A stretch of 30,792 bases of DNA, taken from Alistipes sp. GTDB lineage: Bacteria > Bacteroidota > Bacteroidia > Bacteroidales > Rikenellaceae. Position 1 is the first letter of the stretch, and each line of letters opens with the position of its first letter. The position numbers and the translations under genes are program-made. The stretch covers positions 1 through 30,792 of the forward strand of contig JAHHQK010000028.1 in NCBI GenBank assembly GCA_020026435.1, read 5' to 3'. Below the pieces are notes generated by a model. The model was not told the origin of the DNA and did no database searches. It saw nothing but the letters and a program-made list of their open reading frames with translations. Positions 1-6,793 of this stretch are shown here, in pieces.

Positions 1-1607
1 TCGCGGTCCAACTGTTGCGCCCAGGGCGTACCCTTGAGCATCGAGAGCATATTCAACGCCGACGAGGTGCCGTCGATCGGATAGCCCCAAATCAGGCACT
101 GCCGACCATGCCCCCAGCCCGCACCGTCGGCCGTGAAACCTTCGGTCCAGAAGGCATCGCCCAGGGTGTGCTGCGAGGTGGGGCTGATGCTGCGGCGTGC
201 CACCGCCGACAACACGTCGAGCATCGGCATCGAGCGGTACATCGCCGCCACGGGCAGCAGCGAACGGTAGGCCAGGGCATTGCCGCCGACCCACCACACA
301 TGATTGCGGAAACGCTCCGTAGAGACCACATCGAGATCCGTCGCATCGTGTCTGAGCGGCTGGGTGTAGGCCTGGAGAGCCAGCACCTTGAGCATCTGCA
401 TGGCATCGCGGCAGAGCAGGCTCTCCTCGCCCCGCTCGGCGGCATCCATCCGCTCGCGCAGGTTGAAATAAATGTTCACCGCCCCCTGCGGCAGGGCAAA
501 ACACGAGGCGTGGAAGCGCGTGCGGTCATTCGGACGCGCAATCTCCTTGCGGGCATAGTGCAGAATCGCCCGCAGAACCTTATCCGACGAAGAGTCGGCA
601 TGATCCGACCCCGTGATCGTATAGAGGCGGTTCATGGCCTCGCCCAGGAAGCGCCCCACGCCATCATCTGTCGTATTGCGGTAATTACGGTTGTAGGCAT
701 CCTCCCGTTCCAAACGCTCCTCCTCGGGGATCATGTCCTCGAATCGGCCGTCCTCGCCCAGCAGTGCGAGGTAATGCTCCGCTCCCTTCGAGCGGAAGTG
801 ACGGTCCACACGGTAGGGTTTCTCCTCGAAACGACGGCGTAACTGCTCCACGCTCTCCCCGCGCTCGGGATCAAAGGCTTTATCGGCCTCCGACTGATAG
901 CGGCGGTAGTTCTGCCAGGCGTATTGCTCCGCGCCGCGGCGGATCATCAGGTCGCGCACACGAACGTGGTTGATCCACAGACGGATGGCAAAATATCCGT
1001 CGGTCTGCTCCCGCGTGGCCTCGCGCTCAAAGAACACCTCGCCGTCGCAACTGTACGACGTGCGGCCGTCGCGGACGTTGATCACGATCTCGTACCAGTG
1101 GTTCGCCTTGAGCAGGTGGTCCTCATCGGTGTATTCGCCGATGACGGGCTTGTTCTGCTCGACACCCTTGTCGTGATTGAGACCCATGTAGCGGCGGAAA
1201 CGGGTCGTGCCGTTGTCGTTGCCGCCATGACCCACATAGAACAGATCGAGGGTGTTGTAGTTGCGGAACACACCGTGACGCCATTTGGCACGGGCGTAAA
1301 TATCATCGGGGTGCTTCGGGTCACGAGCGCCCCAGAAACAATTCATGTCACTCAAGCGGTCGTACTTGCCGCCCTCCATCACCACCTTGATCCGGTAGCT
1401 GATCTCGTAGTCGCCATCCAGCCGCTGGTCGTACCACAGCGTCAGTCCGTCAGGCGAGACCACATCCAGCTCGTCCCCCACCATGCTGACACGGGCCTTG
1501 TCCGAGGAATCCTCCACGACCCAACGTTCCACATCTATCGACTCGGCGCGTACCCCTCCGAGGGCCGGCAGCATCCAGCTCAAGAGCAAAAACAATATTC
1601 GTTTCAT
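1..1607 (-). CDS. Secreted polysaccharide lyase-like protein, DUF6250-type N-terminal domain plus PL8-like toroid (C-terminus outside window)
   Basis: Read on the minus strand from the ATG at 1607-1605, an open frame of 535 codons runs off the left edge, so the C-terminus is missing. Residues 1-21 (MKRILFLLLSWMLPALGGVRA) form a signal peptide. Residues about 25-230 look like a DUF6250-type jelly-roll domain, with HPDDIYARAKWRHG near residue 100 and YVGHGGNDNGTTRFRRY near 122-138. Residues about 230-535 are helical and recall the toroid of PL8 lyases (hyaluronate/chondroitin AC lyase family), with ERFRNHVWWVGGNAL near 430 and FTADGAGWGHGRQ near 490, comparable with the Asn-Trp-Trp and DGSF-QHG regions of PL8. 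It would act in the periplasm or at the surface on a uronic-acid polysaccharide by beta-elimination. The lyase assignment is inference because the catalytic beta-sandwich part is absent. No SusC/SusD partner lies next to it in the window. Confidence 0.6.
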   Translation of the reverse strand, partial: MKRILFLLLSWMLPALGGVRAESIDVERWVVEDSSDKARVSMVGDELDVVSPDGLTLWYDQRLDGDYEISYRIKVVMEGGKYDRLSDMNCFWGARDPKHPDDIYARAKWRHGVFRNYNTLDLFYVGHGGNDNGTTRFRRYMGLNHDKGVEQNKPVIGEYTDEDHLLKANHWYEIVINVRDGRTSYSCDGEVFFEREATREQTDGYFAIRLWINHVRVRDLMIRRGAEQYAWQNYRRYQSEADKAFDPERGESVEQLRRRFEEKPYRVDRHFRSKGAEHYLALLGEDGRFEDMIPEEERLEREDAYNRNYRNTTDDGVGRFLGEAMNRLYTITGSDHADSSSDKVLRAILHYARKEIARPNDRTRFHASCFALPQGAVNIYFNLRERMDAAERGEESLLCRDAMQMLKVLALQAYTQPLRHDATDLDVVSTERFRNHVWWVGGNALAYRSLLPVAAMYRSMPMLDVLSAVARRSISPTSQHTLGDAFWTEGFTADGAGWGHGRQCLIWGYPIDGTSSALNMLSMLKGTPWAQQLDR

Positions 1608-1639
1608 CTTTTGGTTGTAAATAATTATATATTAGTGGG

Positions 1640-1647
1640 TAAAGTTA
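1640..1647 (-). promoter_or_regulatory. Weak candidate -7 element for the lyase-like gene
   Basis: On the minus strand this reads TAACTTTA, one mismatch from the Bacteroidota -7 consensus TANNTTTG, about 33 nt upstream of the ATG at 1607. No clear -33 TTTG is seen at the right distance, so the assignment is tentative. Confidence 0.25.
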
Positions 1648-2012
1648 CAAAATTTCATTGAACCCCTCACTCTCTCCCCTCATTCTTTTTTATTTCTCCT
1701 ACCCGACCCTCCGCTCCCGGAGGAGGCAAGCCCCGAACTCGTCCCCCAACCCCTCTACCTGCCTCTCCGCGGAAACACCCTGCCCGATCTCTCGGAGAAG
1801 ACCGCACGAAGGTCCGAAACACCCCGTCCGAAACATCCTCCGCCCAGCAATGCCGCCCGGAAAAAGTCAGAAAAAGTACCCCTTCCCCGCTCTGCACCCG
1901 ACGGAAATCCAGGCGGAAATCCATGCAGGAATCATCTCAGAACCGCCGCCCGAACCCCGTGCCAAAACCCACATCCGCAACTTCTGAATGATAAATTCAG
2001 ACACAAATGTTG

Positions 2013-2020
2013 CATATTTG
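2013..2020 (+). promoter_or_regulatory. Candidate -7 element for the EEP-like gene
   Basis: CATATTTG is one mismatch from TANNTTTG and would give a leader of about 20 nt before the ATG at 2047. An alternative, TAATTTTA at 2033-2040 with TTG 20 nt upstream, would make the transcript nearly leaderless. Neither is a perfect match. Confidence 0.3.
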
Positions 2021-2046
2021 GTCCGAAAATCGTAATTTTAATCTCC

Positions 2047-2889
2047 ATGAAACGACTGCTCGCCATACTTTTCCTGCTCACGGCCACCTGCTCTGCACCG
2101 CAGGCCCAGCAGATCGGCTTGGCCTATTTCGACGTCAACCGCCTGCACGATACCCTCCCCTCGCTCTTCTACAACGATTCGGCATTCACCCCCGAGGGAC
2201 GTTTCGCGTGGACCTCCCGCCGCTACCACTCCCGCATCCGCCACACGGCCGCCGTGATCGACTCACTCTCTCTGCCGCTGATCGTCCTGTGGGGCGTGGA
2301 AAACGAGGAGGTCGTGCGTGATCTGGTCCGAACCCTCAACGGCGACTACTCCTACCTGCACCGCACGCTCGACACCTACGACGGCATGGATTTCGCACTG
2401 CTCTACCACGCCGACCGATTCTCGCCCCACCACGTCACCACCCAACGCCGCAGCCTCACCGTCGACGGCTTCCTGCTCGACTTCGGTGGCGGCCGCCACC
2501 GACCCCTCGCCCTCATCTTGAGCCACGACCCGGGAGAGGCCCGCGCCGAACTGATCCGCCTGCACAGGCGCAACGGCGACATCCCGGTGATCCTCATGGG
2601 CGGGATGGATCCGTCGGCCGCCATCCTGCGCCCCTACCACAACGCCCTGCACGCCGCCGAACTCAGGGGCGAGGGCAACCGGATGTGGGGAAAACGATGG
2701 TCGATGCGCGACCATATCTGGACGGACCCGAGGCTGAAAGTCCTCCGCAGCGGAGTCTACATACGCCCCTATATGATTGATTCAAAGACAGGTAAGCCAA
2801 TTTCTCCGACACTCAAGGGCCGCAAAAAGGAGGGTTTTGGCGGCATATTGCCGATATTTGTCTACATTCGGACGAATTATTTGCAATAA
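2047..2889 (+). CDS. Secreted endonuclease/exonuclease/phosphatase-fold protein, probably catalytically degenerate
   Basis: The 280-aa protein starts with a signal peptide (MKRLLAILFLLTATCSAPQAQ). Its layout follows Bacteroidota EEP (DNase I-like) proteins: YFDVNRLHDT at 27-36 (usual FNVENLFDT), FTPEGRFAWTSRRY at 47-60, GVENEEVVRDL at 83-93 (usual EVEN), YDGMDFALLY at 111-120 (usual RGIDVALLY) and GGILPIF at 265-271 (usual GG-SDHLP-F). Active enzymes need the Glu of EVEN, the Asp/Asn of GDFN and the Asp-His of SDH. Here these are Gly83, GGMD (185-188), and a gap where SDH should be. The fold assignment is fairly safe; the loss of catalysis is inference from the motifs. It stands alone, 249 bp before ppdK and separated from it by a promoter, so it is probably monocistronic. 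Its function is unknown; a binding or scaffold role is possible. Confidence 0.75.
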   Translation: MKRLLAILFLLTATCSAPQAQQIGLAYFDVNRLHDTLPSLFYNDSAFTPEGRFAWTSRRYHSRIRHTAAVIDSLSLPLIVLWGVENEEVVRDLVRTLNGDYSYLHRTLDTYDGMDFALLYHADRFSPHHVTTQRRSLTVDGFLLDFGGGRHRPLALILSHDPGEARAELIRLHRRNGDIPVILMGGMDPSAAILRPYHNALHAAELRGEGNRMWGKRWSMRDHIWTDPRLKVLRSGVYIRPYMIDSKTGKPISPTLKGRKKEGFGGILPIFVYIRTNYLQ

Positions 2890-2912
2890 ATGAAAATAAA
2901 TTTGTATATTTG
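2880..2912 (+). promoter_or_regulatory. Bacteroidota-type promoter of the ppdK leader RNA
   Basis: TTTG at 2880-2883 and TATATTTG at 2905-2912 match the -33 (TTTG) and -7 (TANNTTTG) elements, 21 nt apart. Transcription would start near 2919, giving about 220 nt of RNA before the ppdK start codon. The -33 element overlaps the last codons of the upstream gene (stop at 2887-2889). Confidence 0.65.
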
Positions 2913-2918
2913 TTCTAC

Positions 2919-3083
2919 AAACGGGACACAACCTACCCTTTGTTGTAGGCCGACCGCATATTTTTTGAGAGGAGATTTTTCCCAAGCCTTCGGGCCGGGA
3001 TTCGTGGTCGGCGAGAGCGACGCAACCCCAAGCAAAAAACTGTGACGGAAAGGACGCCAAAAGCGGTCCTGTCCGTGTTTTTT
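2919..3083 (+). ncRNA. Structured leader or independent small RNA upstream of ppdK
   Basis: Between a good promoter and an intrinsic terminator lies about 165 nt with clear secondary structure. GCCGACC (2949-2955) pairs perfectly with GGTCGGC (3006-3012). Inside that stem, TCCC (2980-2983) pairs with GGGA (2997-3000), and GCC-TTCG-GGC (2986-2995) forms a UUCG-capped hairpin. CCTAC (2932-2936) can pair with GTAGG (2945-2949), or ACAAC with GTTGT in an alternative fold. The 3' end is the hairpin and T-run described separately. I do not recognise a known riboswitch class. It may be an attenuating leader for ppdK or a free-standing sRNA. The size and the AAAACTGYGACG-like stretch faintly recall 6S RNA, but that resemblance is too weak to call. 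Confidence 0.55.
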
Positions 3084-3085
3084 GC
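3032..3085 (+). terminator. Intrinsic terminator inside the ppdK leader
   Basis: ACGGA (3045-3049) pairs with TCCGT (3072-3076), AGGAC (3051-3055) with GTCCT (3066-3070), and GC (3056-3057) with GC (3063-3064), leaving a CAAAA loop. A run of six T follows at 3078-3083. The flanking GCAAAAAAC (3032-3040) and GTTTTTTGC (3077-3085) are exactly complementary, the A-tract/hairpin/T-tract layout of a strong terminator. It lies 53 nt before the ppdK ATG, so readthrough or antitermination would be needed unless ppdK has its own promoter. Confidence 0.7.
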
Positions 3086-3137
3086 CCTTTATAAAGAAGA
3101 AACTACTAATAAAAAGATTTTAAAATTCAAAACTATT

Positions 3138-5867
3138 ATGGCAGACGTAAAACGAGTCTACACCTTCGGCAACAAAGAGGCCGAGGGTAACGGCAAAATG
3201 CGAGAACTGCTTGGAGGCAAAGGTGCCAACCTGGCGGAGATGAACCTGATCGGCATTCCCGTCCCTCCCGGATTCACCATCACCACCGAAGTCTGTGCCG
3301 AATACTACGCCCACGGTAAGGCAGCCGTCATCGAGATGCTGCGTCCCGACGTGGAAAAGGCCATGAAAAATATCGAAAACCTCACCGGCATGAAGTTCGG
3401 CGACAAGGATATGCCCCTGCTGGTATCGGTCCGCTCGGGTGCCCGCGCCTCGATGCCCGGTATGATGGACACCATCCTCAACCTGGGTATGAACGACCAG
3501 GCCGTCGAGGCTGTCGCCAAGCGCACGGGCAACCCTCGTTTCGCATGGGACTCCTACCGCCGCTTCGTGCAGATGTACGGCGACGTGGTCCTCGGCATGA
3601 AACCCGTCTCGAAGGAGGATCACGATCCCTTCGAGGAGATCATCGACGCCCAGAAGGAAAAACGCGGTGTGAAGAACGACACCGAACTGACGACCGACGA
3701 CCTCAAGGAGCTGGTCTCGCAGTTCAAGGAGGCTGTCAAGCGCCGCACCGGAGAGGACTTCCCGATCAACCCGTGGGATCAGCTCTGGGGAGCCATCTGC
3801 GCCGTGTTCGGATCGTGGATGAACGAGCGCGCCATCCTCTACCGCAAGCTCAACAACATCCCCTCGGAGTGGGGTACGGCCGTGTCGGTACAGGCCATGG
3901 TCTTCGGTAACATGGGTAACAACTCCGCTACGGGTGTCGCCTTCTCGCGCGACGCCGCTACGGGTGAAAATATCTTCAATGGCGAGTACCTGATCAATGC
4001 CCAGGGCGAGGATGTCGTGGCCGGTGTCCGCACGCCCCAGCAGATCACCATCGAGGGATCGCGCCGCTGGGCCAAGGCCCAGAACATCTCCGAGGAGGAG
4101 CGCAAGACCAAATACCCCTCGCTCGAGGAGGTCATGCCGACGGTCTATGCCGAGCTGAACGAGATCCAGCACCACCTGGAGCAGTACTTCACCGACATGC
4201 AGGACATCGAGTTCACGATCCAGGACGGCAAACTGTGGATGTTGCAGTGCCGCAACGGCAAGCGCACGGGTGCCGCCATGGTGAAGATTGCCATGGATAT
4301 GCTCCGCGAGGGTCTGATCGACGAGAAGACCGCCGTCTTGCGTTGTGAGCCGGCCAAGCTCGACGAGCTGCTCCACCCCGTATTCGACAAGGAAGCCATC
4401 AAGAACGCCCAGGTCATCACCAAGGGTCTGCCCGCCTCGCCGGGTGCCGCCACGGGTCCCGTCGTATTCTTCGCCGAGGACGCCGAGAAGGTATTCATGG
4501 CCACGGGTCAGCGTGCCATTCTGGTGCGTATCGAAACCTCGCCCGAGGATCTGAAGGGTATGTTGGATGCCGCAGGTATCCTCACCGCCCGCGGAGGTAT
4601 GACCTCTCACGCCGCCGTTGTTGCCCGCGGTATGGGCAAATGCTGCGTGTCGGGTGCCGGTGAACTGGAAATCGACTACAAAGCCCGCACGATCAAGGTG
4701 GGTGGCGTAACGGTCAAGGAACAGGATTGGATCTCACTGAACGGTTCGACCGGAGAGGTTTACCTGGGTCAGGTAGCCACCCGCGCAGCCGATTTGAGCG
4801 GCGATTTCGCCCACTTGATGGATCTGGCCGGCAAATACGCCGTGCTGAAGGTCCGCGCCAATGCCGACACCCCGAAGGATGCCGCCCAGGCCTTCGCCTT
4901 CGGAGCCGAGGGTATCGGTCTGTGCCGTACGGAGCACATGTTCTTCGAAGGTGACCGCATCAAGGCCATCCGCGAGATGATCCTCGCCGAGGACGAGGCC
5001 GGCCGCCGTGTGGCGTTGGCCAAGCTGCTGCCGATCCAGCGCGGCGACTTCGAGGGGCTGTTCAAGGCCATGAAGGGATACTCCGTGACGGTCCGTCTGC
5101 TCGACCCCCCCTTACATGAGTTCGTACCCCATGATCTGAAGGGTCAGGAGGAGATGGCTCGCGAGATGGGCGTACCTGTCAAGCAGATCATCTCCAAGAT
5201 CGAGACTCTGGCTGAGTTCAACCCGATGCTGGGTCACCGCGGCTGCCGTCTGGGCAACACCTACCCCGAGATCACCGAGATGCAGACCCGCGCCATCATC
5301 GAGGCTGCCATGAACGTCAAGGCTTCGGGTATTCCCGTCCATGTCGAGATCATGGTTCCGCTGGTGGGTAACCACAAGGAGCTGCGCTACCAGAAGAACA
5401 TCATCGACCACACGGCCGAGCAGGTGTTCATCGAGCGCAACGACAAGATCGACTATCTGGTCGGTACGATGATCGAGGTTCCGCGTGCAGCCGTCACGGC
5501 CAACCAGATCGCCGAGGTTGCCGAGTTCTTCTCGTTCGGTACCAACGACCTCACGCAGATGACCCTGGGATTCTCGCGCGACGACATCAGCAAGTTCCTG
5601 CCCGTCTACCTCGAAAAGGGTATCTTGAAGAACGACCCGTTCCAGATCCTCGACCGCAACGGTGTGGGTCAACTGATCCGCGAGGCCGTATTCAAGGGCC
5701 GCGGAACCCGTCCCCAGCTCAAGTGCGGTATCTGCGGCGAGCACGGCGGCGAACCTTCGTCGGTCGAGTTCTGCCACTTCGCCGGTCTGAACTACGTCAG
5801 CTGCTCACCTTTCCGCGTGCCTATCGCACGTCTGGCTGCCGCTCATGCCGCTCTGACCCAGAAATAG
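3138..5867 (+). CDS. ppdK: Pyruvate, phosphate dikinase
   Basis: Cytoplasmic enzyme interconverting pyruvate + ATP + Pi and phosphoenolpyruvate + AMP + PPi, at the glycolysis/gluconeogenesis branch. The product is 909 aa, within the family range. It begins MADVKRVYTFGNKEAEGNGK; the N-terminal nucleotide-binding domain carries GGKGANLAEM. The central swivelling domain has GGMTSHAAVVARG with the phosphorylated His near residue 491, and the C-terminal PEP/pyruvate-binding barrel ends in KCGICGEHGG with the catalytic Cys near 866. The ATG at 3138 is chosen because homology starts there; the frame is open back to a GTG at 3042, but those 32 codons run through the leader terminator. It is preceded by the structured leader, which suggests control by transcription termination, and is closed by a strong terminator at 5924-5963. 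Confidence 0.97.
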   Translation: MADVKRVYTFGNKEAEGNGKMRELLGGKGANLAEMNLIGIPVPPGFTITTEVCAEYYAHGKAAVIEMLRPDVEKAMKNIENLTGMKFGDKDMPLLVSVRSGARASMPGMMDTILNLGMNDQAVEAVAKRTGNPRFAWDSYRRFVQMYGDVVLGMKPVSKEDHDPFEEIIDAQKEKRGVKNDTELTTDDLKELVSQFKEAVKRRTGEDFPINPWDQLWGAICAVFGSWMNERAILYRKLNNIPSEWGTAVSVQAMVFGNMGNNSATGVAFSRDAATGENIFNGEYLINAQGEDVVAGVRTPQQITIEGSRRWAKAQNISEEERKTKYPSLEEVMPTVYAELNEIQHHLEQYFTDMQDIEFTIQDGKLWMLQCRNGKRTGAAMVKIAMDMLREGLIDEKTAVLRCEPAKLDELLHPVFDKEAIKNAQVITKGLPASPGAATGPVVFFAEDAEKVFMATGQRAILVRIETSPEDLKGMLDAAGILTARGGMTSHAAVVARGMGKCCVSGAGELEIDYKARTIKVGGVTVKEQDWISLNGSTGEVYLGQVATRAADLSGDFAHLMDLAGKYAVLKVRANADTPKDAAQAFAFGAEGIGLCRTEHMFFEGDRIKAIREMILAEDEAGRRVALAKLLPIQRGDFEGLFKAMKGYSVTVRLLDPPLHEFVPHDLKGQEEMAREMGVPVKQIISKIETLAEFNPMLGHRGCRLGNTYPEITEMQTRAIIEAAMNVKASGIPVHVEIMVPLVGNHKELRYQKNIIDHTAEQVFIERNDKIDYLVGTMIEVPRAAVTANQIAEVAEFFSFGTNDLTQMTLGFSRDDISKFLPVYLEKGILKNDPFQILDRNGVGQLIREAVFKGRGTRPQLKCGICGEHGGEPSSVEFCHFAGLNYVSCSPFRVPIARLAAAHAALTQK

Positions 5868-5923
5868 CATTTTCCCAAGATTCGGGAAGGGGCACTCCTT
5901 TCTCGAATCCTGTGATACATTCC

Positions 5924-5963
5924 AATCCGGATGCTCCCGTTAAAGGAACATCCGGATTTTTTT
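5924..5963 (+). terminator. Intrinsic terminator of ppdK
   Basis: AATCCGGATG (5924-5933) pairs perfectly with CATCCGGATT (5949-5958) and runs into seven T at 5957-5963, 57 nt after the ppdK stop codon. Confidence 0.9.
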
Positions 5964-6103
5964 ATGCGAGAATCCCTCCCTGACGACTTTCGTTCCTCCA
6001 AAACACCATAAGCCCTTCTCTCTCAGGAATTCTTGCCGGGTGATTTTCACCTCACAGACCGATCTTCAGACTCACGGTTTCTTATCCACCCGCCCCTCAA
6101 GGC

Positions 6104-6136
6104 ACAAAAAAAGCGACCCTTCAGAAAAGGGCCGCT
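6104..6136 (-). terminator. Intrinsic terminator of the outer-membrane barrel gene
   Basis: On the minus strand AGCGGCCCTT, a five-base loop and AAGGGTCGCT form a hairpin with one mismatch, followed by a run of seven T. It lies just past the stop of the gene ending at 6158. The trailing sequence CTTTTTTTGTGCC also follows the PUL terminator at 10074-10121. Confidence 0.85.
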
Positions 6137-6157
6137 TTGGCGAAATAAATCCGCCTA

Positions 6158-6625
6158 TCAGAATTTAAAAGATGCTCCGATGTTGAATGCCAAAGGATTG
6201 GGATGATTGCTTGCGGTCTGAATCATCCATTTCATGTTGGCCGTCAGATCCCAGTTCCTGGTCAGATGCAGATCGACACCACCACCGAGGTTGATACCGC
6301 ACGACCACCCGAAGATGTCGTTGGCACTCAGCCCCAGGGCCGAATATACACTGAAAACCCGCGTATCGATCCACAGCCGTTGCAGATCGGCGCTGATGTC
6401 CACCGAGCAACCGTCCTCGAAGAAAATCGCCAGACCGGGCTGCACGCGGAGATTCTCCAAAATGCCGTAACGCGCGGATGCCGTAAAGGCAAACACACCG
6501 TCACCGTTGCCCATATTGGTATAGACCCCGATCTGAGGGGTTACGGCCCATTGGCCGCGATCCTGTGCCGACACCGTGGTCATGGCAAAGAGCGAAACAA
6601 TCGCCAGGAAGATAAGTTTTTTCAT
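6158..6625 (-). CDS. Small outer-membrane beta-barrel protein
   Basis: A 155-aa protein with a signal peptide (MKKLIFLAIVSLFAMTTVSA, then QDRGQW). The mature part alternates short hydrophobic/aromatic strands with turns (WAVTPQIGVYTNMG, FAFTASARYGI, INLGGGVDLHLTRNWDLTAN) and ends FNIGASFKF, a C-terminal strand finishing in Phe as expected for a BAM-assembled barrel. Size and pattern fit the OmpW/OmpA-barrel-like porin family, probably eight strands. No ligand or transport role can be read from the sequence. It lies downstream of queG on the same strand but has its own promoter and a leader of about 105 nt with a hairpin. Confidence 0.75.
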   Translation of the reverse strand: MKKLIFLAIVSLFAMTTVSAQDRGQWAVTPQIGVYTNMGNGDGVFAFTASARYGILENLRVQPGLAIFFEDGCSVDISADLQRLWIDTRVFSVYSALGLSANDIFGWSCGINLGGGVDLHLTRNWDLTANMKWMIQTASNHPNPLAFNIGASFKF

Positions 6626-6688
6626 TGTGATTCCTATTTTTTATAACCTGAATATTTCGGTAACCTACATGGCGGACAATGACCTTAT

Positions 6689-6718
6689 GCAGGACTCTTC
6701 CCTAAGGGAAAAACCTGC
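6689..6718 (-). promoter_or_regulatory. Hairpin in the 5' leader of the beta-barrel gene
   Basis: In the minus-strand transcript GCAGG and CCTGC (6714-6718 with 6689-6693) enclose TTCCC/GGGAA (6706-6710 with 6698-6702) around a three-base loop. It lies between the likely transcription start (about 6732) and the ATG at 6625. No T-run follows, so it is not an obvious terminator of queG. Confidence 0.4.
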
Positions 6719-6738
6719 CGGACACTCCCCCCACGCTG

Positions 6739-6746
6739 CAAATATA
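6739..6746 (-). promoter_or_regulatory. -7 element of the beta-barrel gene promoter
   Basis: On the minus strand this reads TATATTTG, an exact TANNTTTG match, with TTG 21 nt upstream. It lies just downstream of the queG stop codon and implies a leader of about 105 nt. Confidence 0.55.
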
Positions 6747-6793
6747 CGCGTTTTTTCCTAAGGGCGGCAATCCTCCCCGCAACTCAGAACGCC

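Larger units (their letters stand above)
1608..2046. other. Intergenic region between divergent genes, no gene seen
   Basis: This 439-bp stretch separates two divergently transcribed genes. The plus-strand open frame at 1658-1987 is Pro/Ser/Arg-rich, has no recognisable domain and looks like GC-rich noncoding sequence. The AT-rich edges next to each gene probably hold their promoters. No RNA gene or mobile element is visible. Confidence 0.6.

Noticed and set aside
1658..1987. Plus-strand open frame of 109 codons in the 1608-2046 gap
   Set aside because: Pro/Ser/Arg-rich, no domain, no convincing start context.
2919..3083. 6S RNA or cobalamin riboswitch identity for the ppdK leader
   Set aside because: Only short stretches (AAAACTGTGACGG-like) resemble those RNAs; the conserved cores are not seen, so I kept it as an unassigned structured RNA.
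3042..3137. In-frame N-terminal extension of ppdK from a GTG at 3042
   Set aside because: The 32 extra codons run through the terminator hairpin and AT-rich leader, and homology begins at the ATG at 3138.
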